Assembly: GCF_021991925.1 (NCBI RefSeq)
Contig: NZ_RXZI01000004.1
Coordinates: 1 to 64,000 of the forward strand
Direction of reading: 5' to 3'
Source of the DNA: Sutcliffiella horikoshii
GTDB lineage: Bacteria > Bacillota > Bacilli > Bacillales > Bacillaceae_I
DNA: 64,000 bases
The notes under the pieces were generated by a model. It worked only from the letters and a program-made list of their open reading frames with translations. It was not told where the DNA came from and did no database searches. The position numbers and the translations under genes were made by a program. Numbering within the stretch: position 1 is the stretch's first letter; every line of letters starts with the position of its first letter. Shown here piece by piece: positions 40,298 to 49,209 of the stretch.

Positions 40298-42496
40298 CTA
40301 TCTAAACGTAGGCTTTATTGATTTGGATGGTTGTCCCTCTTTTTTTGTTTGAGTATTGTAAGGGACTACATAGTACGCCGGGACTTGAAAGACATTAACA
40401 TTTTTAATGGAATATTGATTATCCCCTGAAACTTCATTCACCAAGGTTTCCTTGTCGCCTGTAACAGCATAGATGCGGTAGACGATACGATCGTCACTTG
40501 CTTGTGTCCACTCTAGGTTGACGGTGAATAAACTTAGTGGATGAAATGTCATCGCCCCGCTTAATTTTGTATCTTCAGGTAAAGAAATCGGGTCCTCTAA
40601 ATCTGCTACACCGACAGGAACCGAAAATGCTCCGTTATCTAAACCAGCATCTTTTAAAATATCTTTCAGCAATCTTGTAGGAAAGGCCCCTCCTGCCGTT
40701 AAATGCTGTTCTGGCGTTGTCGAATCATATCCCATCCAGACTGTCCCGATCACATCCTGTGTATATCCCACAAACCATGTATCCTTAATCGCCCCGTCGA
40801 CCCCGGGGTAGTTGGTGGTGCCTGTCTTACCGGCCAATTCCCCATTAATAGTACCTGCCTGTGCTGAGCCGTCCTGCACCACACCCTCTAACATTCTCGT
40901 CATATTCCAGGCCGTCTGGGGACTGAAGACTTCTTTTTCTTCTTTTTTTGCTTTTGCAATCACTTCGCCTTTTCTTGTCTTGATTTCTTCAACGAAGTAA
41001 GGCTCTATTATTTTTCCATTATTGCCAAATGACCGATATGCTTTAGTAAGTTCCAATGGGGTAACCCCATCCGTAAGACCTCCAAGGGCAATGGCCAATC
41101 CATTATCAGGAATGGAAAGTTCTAGCTTATCAAGATAACTCTTACTCTTTTTTACACCCAATTCATTCAATGCCCAGACAGCAGGTGCATTTAAAGAATC
41201 TCTTATTGCTTCATACATCGTTACTTCCTTTTTATATTGATGGTGATAGTTTCTTGGTTTATAGACTTCCTGACCGTCCTCATAAGATAGCAATTCATCT
41301 TTTAGAAGACTGTATGGCTCGTACTTCCCTTCCTCCAGTGCTGGTGCATAGACCGCTAAAGGTTTGAATGTAGACCCAGGCTGCCTTTTGATATTAACTC
41401 TATTAATGCCTTTTGTTACATAATTCCTTCCGCCGATAACAGCCATGACTCCGCCTTTGTGCTGATCCAGCATAACAAAAGCACCTTCGACATTATCATT
41501 GGTCCCAGGAAAATATTGATCCTCCTGAAAACGTTGGTAGGCTGCATCCTGAGCAGCTACGTTCATGGGAACCGTAATTTTATACCCTCCTCTATGCAAC
41601 TCTTCCGGAGTGAGTCCGTACTTATCTTCCGCTTCTTCTGTGACCATGTCAATATATGTTAAATATGCCTGTTTTTCCGGAGATTCCACAATTTCCAAAC
41701 CTAACGTTCTCCCCATGAACCCAACGGCATCTTCTGCTTCCAAGTATCCTTGACTTTCCATGAGATGCAAGACAAGGTCCCGTCGACTTTTCGCCTCATC
41801 GGGAAAATTTATAGGGGAATAAGCATTTGGCGCTTTCGGAAGAGCTGCCAGTAAGGCTCCTTGCTCAACTGTCAAATCTTCTACGTTTTGATTAAAATAC
41901 ACCTGAGATGCTGCTTGAACTCCATAGGCACCGTGGCCGAAATAGATCTGGTTCAAGTACATTTCCAAAATTTCATTTTTGGTATATCTCCGCTCAAGGT
42001 TGATGGCGATGACGGCCTCTTTTGTTTTTCGAAGCCACGATTTTTCATTTGTCAAAAAAATATTTTTAGCCAACTGCTGGGTAAGGGTACTCCCTCCCTC
42101 AGCCTTGCTCCTTGCAAGAATATCCCGATAAACCGCCCTTCCGATAGCCCGTACATCAATCCCACGGTGTTCATAAAAGCGGTTATCCTCAACCGCAACA
42201 AATGCTTGTTGTACATGTTTTGGAATTCTATTTATTTCTACAATTTCCCTATTTTCAAAAAATAGAGAAGCTATTTCATTACCGTTTTCATCTACCATCG
42301 TGGTAGTGGAGTCCATGATCAGTTTTTTTTCATCTATCACATAGTCCCCTAAGAAGATGATGAAGATATACCCTATCAGACCAACAGCTACAATACTGGC
42401 AAAAATAAAAGGAATAAGGAAGTACTTTTTAGGCAAGATTGTTTTGATGTTATGTAACTTCTTAATGGATGGTTTTTTTCCTTTAAATCTTTCCAA
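40298..42496 (-). CDS. pbpF: Class A penicillin-binding protein (PbpF, PBP1F-like)
   Basis: A 732-aa bifunctional cell-wall enzyme with one N-terminal membrane anchor (about residues 30-52). The glycosyltransferase domain shows AVEDNRFYEHRGID and LNLERRYTKNEILEMYLN-type motifs (ERRYTKNEILEMYLN). The transpeptidase domain has the serine in RQPGSTFKP, SLN in DSLNAPA, and KTGTTN. The C-terminus extends into a fibronectin-like tail. TTG at 42496 follows GGAGGTAAACC. Position beside hem genes and hmoB matches B. subtilis pbpF, which is linked to sporulation germ-cell-wall synthesis. Confidence 0.93.
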   Translation of the reverse strand: MERFKGKKPSIKKLHNIKTILPKKYFLIPFIFASIVAVGLIGYIFIIFLGDYVIDEKKLIMDSTTTMVDENGNEIASLFFENREIVEINRIPKHVQQAFVAVEDNRFYEHRGIDVRAIGRAVYRDILARSKAEGGSTLTQQLAKNIFLTNEKSWLRKTKEAVIAINLERRYTKNEILEMYLNQIYFGHGAYGVQAASQVYFNQNVEDLTVEQGALLAALPKAPNAYSPINFPDEAKSRRDLVLHLMESQGYLEAEDAVGFMGRTLGLEIVESPEKQAYLTYIDMVTEEAEDKYGLTPEELHRGGYKITVPMNVAAQDAAYQRFQEDQYFPGTNDNVEGAFVMLDQHKGGVMAVIGGRNYVTKGINRVNIKRQPGSTFKPLAVYAPALEEGKYEPYSLLKDELLSYEDGQEVYKPRNYHHQYKKEVTMYEAIRDSLNAPAVWALNELGVKKSKSYLDKLELSIPDNGLAIALGGLTDGVTPLELTKAYRSFGNNGKIIEPYFVEEIKTRKGEVIAKAKKEEKEVFSPQTAWNMTRMLEGVVQDGSAQAGTINGELAGKTGTTNYPGVDGAIKDTWFVGYTQDVIGTVWMGYDSTTPEQHLTAGGAFPTRLLKDILKDAGLDNGAFSVPVGVADLEDPISLPEDTKLSGAMTFHPLSLFTVNLEWTQASDDRIVYRIYAVTGDKETLVNEVSGDNQYSIKNVNVFQVPAYYVVPYNTQTKKEGQPSKSIKPTFR

Positions 42497-42657
42497 AATG
42501 GTTTACCTCCTCCAAGAGTTCGGGAATAATTAGTAAGTAAGGTTAGTTTCAAAGGTTAGCGCACCCTATATTCTACCTTATTCTACATATTTTTTCTCGG
42601 GTTTCCCTTATTTTGTAATTATATAGCACTAATTAAACATAAAGGAGTGGGTTCAGA

Positions 42658-43173
42658 ATGAATTTTTATATGACGTTCGGCACAACCGATTATTTAAAGG
42701 ATTTAAAAACCAAACTAGGAAATGGTGAATCCTTGCAGATGTTTGGCGACGACAATGCTGTATTGATGCATGAAACACACGAACAGTCCAGCTTCAACTC
42801 AGGAAAAAATTATGAAGTCCTTGACTCGAATGGCAATTTGGCTAATGGAAAATTTGCCGTCCTCAATAATATTCCCGTTACAGATGAAGGCCGCCCAGTA
42901 TTCGAATACCGCTTCAGCCAGCGTGCAGGTCTCATTGAAAAAGAGCCAGGCTTTTCAGCAATCCGTGTATTGCGCCCAACTGACTCGGATACCTATGTCA
43001 TCTTAACATTGTGGGAAGATGTAAAATACTTCAAGCAATGGCAAGAATCTAAAGCTTATGATAAAGCGCACGAAAAACGCGGAACCTCAGAAGGAGTCGA
43101 CCAGAAGCAACAGATTTTCCCGCGTCCTTCCTATGTAACCACCTATTACGCAGAAATGAAGGAAGAAGATTGA
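42658..43173 (+). CDS. hmoB: Haem-degrading monooxygenase HmoB
   Basis: A 171-aa protein with an N-terminal extension and a C-terminal antibiotic-biosynthesis-monooxygenase (dimeric ferredoxin-like) domain. It includes the PGFSAIRVLRP and WEDVKYFKQWQES segments typical of IsdG-like HmoB (YhgC). HmoB cleaves haem and releases iron. It is divergent from pbpF, in the B. subtilis arrangement. AAAGGAGTGGG supplies the ribosome site. Its proximity to hemEHY places haem synthesis and breakdown within 8 kb. Confidence 0.9.
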   Translation: MNFYMTFGTTDYLKDLKTKLGNGESLQMFGDDNAVLMHETHEQSSFNSGKNYEVLDSNGNLANGKFAVLNNIPVTDEGRPVFEYRFSQRAGLIEKEPGFSAIRVLRPTDSDTYVILTLWEDVKYFKQWQESKAYDKAHEKRGTSEGVDQKQQIFPRPSYVTTYYAEMKEED

Positions 43174-43180
43174 TAAACCA

Positions 43181-43214
43181 AACGGCCCCGCTCTCCCAGT
43201 TGAGCGGGGCCGTT
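43181..43214 (+). terminator. Strong GC hairpin after hmoB
   Basis: AACGGCCCCGCTC / GAGCGGGGCCGTT with an 8-base loop, just after the hmoB stop. There is no U run on the plus strand, so termination efficiency is uncertain; it may also act on the converging liaR transcript. Confidence 0.65.
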
Positions 43215-43302
43215 CATGTAGAATTAGAATGGGAGTTTCTTAAATAATCCGCTTGCAAGAATGCGAAGCTCTTGAAACGGAATCAACAGCGTAGGGACCA
43301 GG

Positions 43303-43947
43303 TTATTTTTTTTCACGTAGTACACCATGCCTGTTTGCATAAATCGCTGCCTGTGTCCGATCTGCCACCTGCAACTTGCTCAAAATATTGCTCACATGCG
43401 TTTTCACGGTCTTCACCCCAATAAAAAGCTCGTCACTTATTTCCTGATTGGTCAGACCATCTCCAAGACACATGAGTACTTCAAGCTCCCTCTCCGTCAA
43501 ATCATCATGTGGAAGCTTAGACGGGGCACGGAACCGGTTCATCATTTTACTTGCAACTTTCGGCTCTATGACAGGCTCGTTTTGCGTAGCCTTCTCGATT
43601 GCCTTGATAATATCTTCGGCTCTTGCTGTTTTCAAGAGATAACTATATGCTCCAGCTTCAATGGCAGGAAATACTTGTTCATCATCAAAATAGCTCGTAA
43701 TGATGATTATTTTACATTCCGGAAGAAATTTGACGATTTCACGCGTCGCTTCAATACCTGTTCCATTATCCATTAGAAGATCCATCAATATTACATCCGG
43801 CTTTTCCTTTCTTGCCAACTCTATCGCTGCCTGTCCGCTCGAACCTTCCCCAACAATCTCTATGGAAGGCTCTGTAATTAGATATGCCAACAAGCCTTTT
43901 CTTACCATATCATGGTCATCCACCACCGCGACTTTAATTCGATCCAT
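43303..43947 (-). CDS. liaR: LiaR-type response regulator
   Basis: A 214-aa NarL/LuxR-type regulator. The receiver domain has the phospho-acceptor aspartate in VILMDLLMDNGTG, the switch in IIITSY and the lysine in SYLLKTA. The C-terminal helix-turn-helix is LTNQEISDELFIGVKTVKTH. It starts immediately at the liaS stop (TAAATG) with GGGGAGGAG upstream. It responds to cell-envelope stress with LiaS. The usual target operon liaIH is not in this window. Confidence 0.9.
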   Translation of the reverse strand: MDRIKVAVVDDHDMVRKGLLAYLITEPSIEIVGEGSSGQAAIELARKEKPDVILMDLLMDNGTGIEATREIVKFLPECKIIIITSYFDDEQVFPAIEAGAYSYLLKTARAEDIIKAIEKATQNEPVIEPKVASKMMNRFRAPSKLPHDDLTERELEVLMCLGDGLTNQEISDELFIGVKTVKTHVSNILSKLQVADRTQAAIYANRHGVLREKK

Positions 43948-45015
43948 TTAATTCTCCTCCCCTCTAATCGGAATATGGATTTCAATATGCGTCCCTTCCC
44001 CTTTTTTGGAGCGAATACTGAACTGTCCTCCTATTTCTTCACATCGTTCTCTCATGGTATGGAGTCCATAAGAGGCCTGTTTATATTGATTGATTTCAAA
44101 GCCTTTTCCATTATCACTAATAAATATGTATACATACTGGTTTCCTTTTTGATGCATGTCCAACTTGACAATTGTTGCATCTGCATGCCGGAGAATATTG
44201 GATATGGCTTCTTGGATGATTCGGAATAAATGGTCTTCGGTTGCATTGGAGAGTACATTTATCTCTTGTATATTTTTTTGGAAAGTGATAGGTGTACGTT
44301 CCTCCAGTTCTTCTAGCAGCTTATTGATTCCAACGCACAACGTATCATTTGTCAAAGATATCGGCCTTAGATGGAGAAGCAACGCTCTCATTTCCCCTTG
44401 AGCCTGTGCAGCAATGGAGGCAATATCCGTTAACTGTTTCTTGGCCTCTTCCGGGTAAGAATCAAACATTCTGATTGCCGCGGAAGACATGATGCTGAGT
44501 GCAAAAAGCTGCTGACTAACTGAATCGTGCAACTCCCGCGCCAGCCGCTGACGCTCTTCAATCGTGGCAGCATTGTGGGCTTTAATCGCGAGCTCGTTTT
44601 TTTCTTCGGCAAGCTTTTGCAAGGATTTCACTTGATTCTGTATTTTATTGGCCAGCTGGTTGATATCTTCCGTTAACCTCCCCAGCTCATCCGTCTGTTC
44701 AACAGCTATTCTTTCCGAAAACTTCCCTCTCCCAAGCGTGGCAATGAAGGTGGAGATATCCTCCACACGTTTTTTCATATAACCGCTTTGCTTATATCCA
44801 AAATAAAGGCTGGTTACTGCCATGAGGATAAAAGCGGCAACTGTCATCAACATACTCCATTGGACATTGATTAACAGGCCTTGAGGATAAAATAGCAATA
44901 CACTTTGTAGGAAAATGAAGAAAAGAAAGGCTGAAACAACCGATACGACAATAAAGGAACGGATGTACCAAAATCGCAAGCTTTCAATTTTCTTCCCTTT
45001 ATCAGACCCGATCAA
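43948..45015 (-). CDS. liaS: LiaS-type sensor histidine kinase
   Basis: A 355-aa kinase with two membrane helices near residues 20-80 and a very short extracellular loop, a HAMP domain, the HisKA_3 dimerisation motif ERQRLARELHDSVSQQLFA with phospho-histidine, and a C-terminal ATPase domain (GKGFEINQ, YGLHTMRERCEEIGG). TTG at 45015 lies 9 bases from AGGAG, while the ATG three codons earlier touches the box, so TTG is preferred. Overlaps liaF. It is an intramembrane-sensing kinase of envelope stress. Confidence 0.88.
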   Translation of the reverse strand: MIGSDKGKKIESLRFWYIRSFIVVSVVSAFLFFIFLQSVLLFYPQGLLINVQWSMLMTVAAFILMAVTSLYFGYKQSGYMKKRVEDISTFIATLGRGKFSERIAVEQTDELGRLTEDINQLANKIQNQVKSLQKLAEEKNELAIKAHNAATIEERQRLARELHDSVSQQLFALSIMSSAAIRMFDSYPEEAKKQLTDIASIAAQAQGEMRALLLHLRPISLTNDTLCVGINKLLEELEERTPITFQKNIQEINVLSNATEDHLFRIIQEAISNILRHADATIVKLDMHQKGNQYVYIFISDNGKGFEINQYKQASYGLHTMRERCEEIGGQFSIRSKKGEGTHIEIHIPIRGEEN

Positions 45016-45799
45016 TTCGAACATCTCCTATTTTCATATCTAGCACGATGTTGAGTTTTCTGGTTGCTTCTCCATAGTTTGGAGATTCATAAAATAATTT
45101 GTTCCCCTTACCTTCAGACGTATTGCCAAGGATGTTTAATTGACCTATTTTCACCTTTGCTGCAACTTTGATTGGCAGGTCCTCTGGTATGAGCATTTTT
45201 AAATCAGCAACCACGCCTTTGATTTGGATGTTTGTTTCCTTATCCGGAATATAAGCCTTACTGAAGTCGAAATAGTAATCCCCCACCACGTTCCATACAG
45301 TCAATGGCTCCACTGCCCAGTTCTGTTTATTCATTTTCATATCACCGATGGTTATCACTTTCTTTGTACCGGCTGTTTTTGTTTCTTGATATTCCACCCT
45401 TTCCTCTGCCGGGTCGAATAGATCATCAAAATCAGTATCCCCTTTAGTGAACGAGACTCTTACGGGACGCTTGTTTACAAAAAGCCTTACACCTAAGTAA
45501 ATGATCAATAACGGCCACAGTTTCCAGAACATATGAAATTCAAATACTAGGTATCCTGCCCTATCCAATAACAGTAAACCACCAAAGGCTATTAGAAATA
45601 CACTTAGGAAGAGAGCGCGTGTATGATAAAAAATGGTGTCCACCAGGAGTTTAAAGCCATAAAGGACAATGAGGACGGGATAGTATGTGACAAAATACTC
45701 TTTTATTTCCAAGGAAATGACACCTATATTAACAAGCAACAGCATGATTCCTATAAAAACAAAGATTATGGCAATTACTTTTTGATTGAATGTCTTCAT
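45002..45799 (-). CDS. liaF: LiaF-type inhibitor of the LiaRS system
   Basis: A 265-aa protein with four or five N-terminal membrane helices (residues about 8-110) and a C-terminal LiaF/DUF2154 beta domain (INIQIKGVVADLKMLIPEDL-like, here in parts VVADLKMLIPEDLP and IGQLNILGNTSEG). LiaF holds LiaS inactive until envelope damage. ATG at 45799 is preceded by AGGAAATAAG; 20 further codons in frame lack a box. First gene of liaFSR; liaI, liaH and liaG are absent next to it. Confidence 0.85.
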   Translation of the reverse strand: MKTFNQKVIAIIFVFIGIMLLLVNIGVISLEIKEYFVTYYPVLIVLYGFKLLVDTIFYHTRALFLSVFLIAFGGLLLLDRAGYLVFEFHMFWKLWPLLIIYLGVRLFVNKRPVRVSFTKGDTDFDDLFDPAEERVEYQETKTAGTKKVITIGDMKMNKQNWAVEPLTVWNVVGDYYFDFSKAYIPDKETNIQIKGVVADLKMLIPEDLPIKVAAKVKIGQLNILGNTSEGKGNKLFYESPNYGEATRKLNIVLDMKIGDVRIDRV

Positions 45800-45904
45800 C
45801 TTATTTCCTGTAGCCTCCCTTCTTCTAATATTTGACACTGTTAGGGGTAATTCCTCCACTATACAGTTAGTTTACTAATTTCCAAGAAGGAAAGCCCCTA
45901 TCCC

Positions 45905-46065
45905 CGGTCACTTTCTTTGTCCGTCTGGAGGCGGAAATCACTTGGTTAGTGAGAGAATTTATCGTTTTCCCCGGGGGACCTTGATCTCCTCACAAAGCTT
46001 CTGGGATCCCAAGATTTTCGCTTCTCCTCCGTAGGAGTCTCCATCACTTGCAACTTGCCTTATAA
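45905..46065. repeat. Diverged copy of the dispersed extragenic repeat
   Basis: Contains GGTCACTTTCTTTGTCCG, TTTTCCCCGGGGGACCTTGA, TCCTCACAAAGCTTCTGGGA and CTCCTCCGTAGGAGTCTCC, which follow the order of the better preserved copies (CCTTGAGCCTCC, AAGCTTCAGGGGTC, GGAGTC) with many changes. No gene is seen between liaF and the PAP2 gene. Confidence 0.6.
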
Positions 46066-46083
46066 AAAAGCGATGAGCTTCAG

Positions 46084-46761
46084 CTACATCGCTTTTCTCT
46101 TCATCACTATAGTCTGTATTCCTTCGTACACCAATAACCCGAGGATCAAACAAATATATCCAGCAGCATATCCGGCAAAAACATCGGAAGGATAATGGTA
46201 GTTTAAAAAGATTCTACTTGTTCCAAGTAATAGGATAAACATCGTTCCAAAAATAGCGATCACAAGCTTTTTTTTGCTTCCCTCTGTATAGGCTAAGGCA
46301 AAATAAAGTAATAACCCGTAAAAGAAAAGTCCCACCATCGCGTGACCACTAGGGAAACTAAGGCTTTCCGCTCCTGGTCCCGTCATTGGCCTTTCGCGAC
46401 CAGTATAATCTTTCAACCACTTATTGAGCTCATTGACAATAATGACACCTCCAACAATCACGCCCATTGCTGCATAATCCTTCTTTAACCACCATATAAG
46501 ACCTATGGATAATAACATGATGATGATCACACCGGTTTTATCACCAAGCATCGTAAATAGCTGAAAAAAACTAACTAACAGATCGACGTCCAGACCATTT
46601 ACCGCACTGCGTATTACTTCATCAAACCCTATCGTTTTTTGCAAAATAATTTGTTGGAATGACCAAATAAAAAACGCTCCACAAATAACAAACAATGTAA
46701 GCCTTCTCCATTTCTTTTTGCTTTTTTTACTGATCAATTCCTGCCCATATTCCGCATGCAT
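46084..46761 (-). CDS. PAP2-family membrane phosphatase
   Basis: A 225-aa integral membrane phosphatase with all three catalytic motifs: KDYTGRERP, PSGHAM and SRIFLNYHYPSD. About six membrane segments. Family members dephosphorylate undecaprenyl pyrophosphate, phosphatidylglycerophosphate or other lipid phosphates on the outer face. ATG at 46761 has AGGAG 9 bases upstream; an ATG three codons earlier touches the box. Next to liaFSR, a cell-wall lipid role is attractive but unproven. Confidence 0.88.
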   Translation of the reverse strand: MHAEYGQELISKKSKKKWRRLTLFVICGAFFIWSFQQIILQKTIGFDEVIRSAVNGLDVDLLVSFFQLFTMLGDKTGVIIIMLLSIGLIWWLKKDYAAMGVIVGGVIIVNELNKWLKDYTGRERPMTGPGAESLSFPSGHAMVGLFFYGLLLYFALAYTEGSKKKLVIAIFGTMFILLLGTSRIFLNYHYPSDVFAGYAAGYICLILGLLVYEGIQTIVMKRKAM

Positions 46762-46893
46762 ACCAATCATCTCCTATTGTTCGATCATACCTTCTTTATT
46801 TTACTAAATTTATGAAAGTTATGACTATTCTTTTTTTACAGAGTCATATAGAATACTATATTAAATACAAATCTTTGAAATGGGGAGCGCTAT

Positions 46894-48102
46894 ATGTTAA
46901 ATAAACTGAATCAACTGTTAGAAAATCGTTATGATGAAATGGTAGAGATTAGACGTTATTTACACCAATTCCCTGAGGTTTCTTTTAAAGAATTCCATAC
47001 TGCAGCCTACATAGCAGACTTTTATAAAAAGTTGGGTATTGCCTACCAATCAAACGTCGGTGGCAATGGTGTGGTGGCTAAAATTGCGGGGGGACGCCCC
47101 GGTAAAACCGTTGCACTGCGAGCAGATTTTGATGCCCTACCTATTCAAGACGAAAAAGATGTTGAATATAAATCAAAAGTTCCCGGAGTCATGCACGCAT
47201 GCGGACATGATGGCCACACAGCAACTTTACTGGTCCTTGCAAAATGCTTGAATGAATTGAAAGAAGATTTGGAAGGTAATGTCGTCTTTATCCACCAGCA
47301 TGCGGAGGAATATGCACCAGGGGGAGCAATTGCGATGATCAATGATGGATGTCTTGAAGGGGTGGATGTTATCTTTGGTACGCACCTATGGGCAGGTGTG
47401 GACCTTGGAACCATTCAGTACCGAGTCGGACCGGTAATGGCTGCTGCCGACCGTTTTTCCATCAAGGTGCAAGGTTCGGGTGGACATGGTGCCCAACCGC
47501 ATAAAACAAAAGATGCTGTTGTAACAGCTTCTCAACTTGTCCTAAACCTGCAACAAATTGTCAGCAGAAGAGTGAACCCAGTTGATCCATCGGTCATCTC
47601 AGTAGGAACTTTCAAAGCAGAGAATGCCTTCAACGTTATCGCCGACTCTGCTTACCTAGAAGGAACGGTTCGTACATTCAATGATGATGTGCGTGACCAG
47701 ATCGAAGCAGAAATAGATATTGTTGCTTCCTCTACATGCGCGCTGAATGGTTCGACATATGAATACAAGTTTGACAGAGGGTACCCTGCTGTCGTCAATC
47801 ACAAGGACGAAACAGACTTTGTTGTGAACGTTGCGTCCTCTGTAAATGAGGTGAAGGCTGTAGAGGAAACTGCTCCACATATGGGAGGAGAAGACTTTGC
47901 CTATTACCTGAGACATGTCAAAGGGACGTTCTTCTTTACCGGCGCTAAACCGGAGGGCGTGGAAGTCGCCTATCCACACCATCACCCTAAGTTTGATATC
48001 CATGAGAAGGCATTGTTGATTGCCGCTAAAACGTTGGGTGCGGCAACTGTTCTGTATCACCAGCATGAGCAGGAAAAGCTCGTTCCCTCCCATCAATCAT
48101 AG
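46894..48102 (+). CDS. yhaA: M20-family amidohydrolase YhaA
   Basis: A 402-aa zinc amidohydrolase of the N-acyl-amino-acid/hippurate hydrolase group. Metal ligands lie in MHACGHDGHTA, in HQHAEE and in the C-terminal APHMGGEDFAYYL. The lid or dimerisation domain contains GSGGHGAQPHKTKDA. It would release an amino acid from an N-acyl conjugate. ATG at 46894 with GGGGAG 6 bases upstream. Position next to ecsC as in B. subtilis yhaA. Confidence 0.9.
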   Translation: MLNKLNQLLENRYDEMVEIRRYLHQFPEVSFKEFHTAAYIADFYKKLGIAYQSNVGGNGVVAKIAGGRPGKTVALRADFDALPIQDEKDVEYKSKVPGVMHACGHDGHTATLLVLAKCLNELKEDLEGNVVFIHQHAEEYAPGGAIAMINDGCLEGVDVIFGTHLWAGVDLGTIQYRVGPVMAAADRFSIKVQGSGGHGAQPHKTKDAVVTASQLVLNLQQIVSRRVNPVDPSVISVGTFKAENAFNVIADSAYLEGTVRTFNDDVRDQIEAEIDIVASSTCALNGSTYEYKFDRGYPAVVNHKDETDFVVNVASSVNEVKAVEETAPHMGGEDFAYYLRHVKGTFFFTGAKPEGVEVAYPHHHPKFDIHEKALLIAAKTLGAATVLYHQHEQEKLVPSHQS

Positions 48103-48116
48103 TTGGACTTTAAACA

Positions 48117-48150
48117 AAGCACCAGCCTCCCAAAAAGGAGACTGGTGCTT
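48117..48150 (+). terminator. Bidirectional terminator between yhaA and ecsC
   Basis: AAGCACCAGCCTCC / GGAGACTGGTGCTT with a 6-base loop, T run on the plus side; the converging ecsC stop lies two bases away. Confidence 0.88.
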
Positions 48151-48151
48151 T

Positions 48152-48874
48152 TTACATATCTATCCCTTTTTCATGGAACATCCTCAAACGGTAGCAGTTT
48201 TTTGCGGTTGTACCCAACTGGTCAAGAAAATTATAGTTTGCATATGCCCCAACAATTGCTCCCAGACCGGGGATCATTTGCAGCATTTTGATCAAATCGA
48301 TATGGTCGCGATACTCCTGTTGAAACACTCTCCAATCAAGCTCTTTTGCCTCCTCTTTGTGCTCCTCCCAATTCTCTATATACCTCAGTACCTCTTTACG
48401 TCTGGCATCACTGGAGAAGGCCAATTGAAAAACATATAGCACGAATACTCTCTCTTCATAATTTTTTGTATCGTATCCATAGATGGCTGCCACTTCAAAT
48501 AGAAATTTCATTTTGATGGAAAGAAGCAGTGGAAAATCCGCCAATCCGAGCAATATCCCCCCTGCTCCTGTTCCCGCACCTTCTACGGCCGCCGTACGTT
48601 TATACACGTTTATTTTTTCCTGAATCCATCTTTCTTTTTCTTCAAGGGTCATGACGGTATGCCCCTCATTCAATTTCGTTGTCATATTGCTTCCGACAAG
48701 CGTCCCTTGCACCATTTTCTTGATACTTTCCGTCATGACTACATGAACCTTATCCGGAAGCAAGGTATTTACCTTATTTTGCGCACCCTTGGAAAAACGC
48801 TGGAACATCGTAGATTTTTTGGCCACCTGCATTTTCCACTTTCTAACCTCTTCGATTATTTTCTGTTCGTACAA
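48152..48874 (-). CDS. ecsC: EcsC family protein
   Basis: A 240-aa protein with the EcsC domain (GTGAGGILLGLADFPLLLSIKM in parts: GTGAGGILLGLADF, PLLLSIKMKFLFEVA) and the C-terminal PGLGAIVGAYANY segment. Probably membrane-associated; biochemical function unknown. TTG at 48874 is chosen, with AAGGGGTG 6 bases upstream; an ATG seven codons earlier has only a weak box. It follows ecsAB, but a 335-base gap with a repeat element and two terminator-like hairpins separates it, so it may be transcribed separately. Confidence 0.85.
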   Translation of the reverse strand: MYEQKIIEEVRKWKMQVAKKSTMFQRFSKGAQNKVNTLLPDKVHVVMTESIKKMVQGTLVGSNMTTKLNEGHTVMTLEEKERWIQEKINVYKRTAAVEGAGTGAGGILLGLADFPLLLSIKMKFLFEVAAIYGYDTKNYEERVFVLYVFQLAFSSDARRKEVLRYIENWEEHKEEAKELDWRVFQQEYRDHIDLIKMLQMIPGLGAIVGAYANYNFLDQLGTTAKNCYRLRMFHEKGIDM

Positions 48875-48941
48875 TGGAAACACCCCTTGTATCATTTTGC
48901 CTTATATACGTGTAAATAGAGCATATGATTCAAAATAAGAA

Positions 48942-49205
48942 AAACACCCAAAAACATTTGAGTGTTCCAGACTGTTGACAAACTATAAATTAGTTAGGTT
49001 ATCTGTTGTAAGAGTTGATCTTCGTTGCAGGAGCTTCGCTTTCCGCGGGCGGTCCGGAAGCCTCCTCGGGCTACGCCCTGCGGGGTCTTCCCTGTCCCTT
49101 CCTCCCGCAGGAGTCTCCGCTCCTTCCACTGCGATCAACTAGATATTTTTATCATTTTTGGACTTGGTCTACACACTGAAACACCCAAAAACATTTGAGT
49201 GTTCC
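48942..49205. repeat. Extragenic element bounded by 27-bp perfect direct repeats (MITE-like)
   Basis: A 27-bp sequence, beginning AAACACCCAAAAACATTTGA and ending GTGTTCC, occurs at 48942-48968 and again at 49179-49205. The 210 bases between hold a GC-rich dispersed element: outer pair GTTGATC / GATCAAC, inner CCGCGGGCGG, GCCTCCTCGGGC, CCTGCGGGGTC and CCTCCCGCAGG. Its outer ends CAGACTGTTGACAAA and the inverse of GTCTACACACTG are an imperfect inverted pair. The direct repeat is itself a terminator hairpin. Confidence 0.8.
49179..49205 (-). terminator. Terminator of ecsB (duplicated at 48942-48968)
   Basis: AACACTCAAA / TTTGGGTGTT on the minus strand directly after the ecsB stop. The downstream duplicate has the better T run (GTGTTTTTC), so it terminates more credibly than this copy. 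Confidence 0.65.
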
Positions 49206-49209
49206 TCCT

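Noticed and set aside
43327-43776. 149-codon plus-strand frame
   Set aside because: Lies inside liaR in reverse orientation without ribosome site; liaR is unambiguous.
48942-49205. Insertion sequence
   Set aside because: Only 210 bases, no open frame for a transposase; at most a non-autonomous element.
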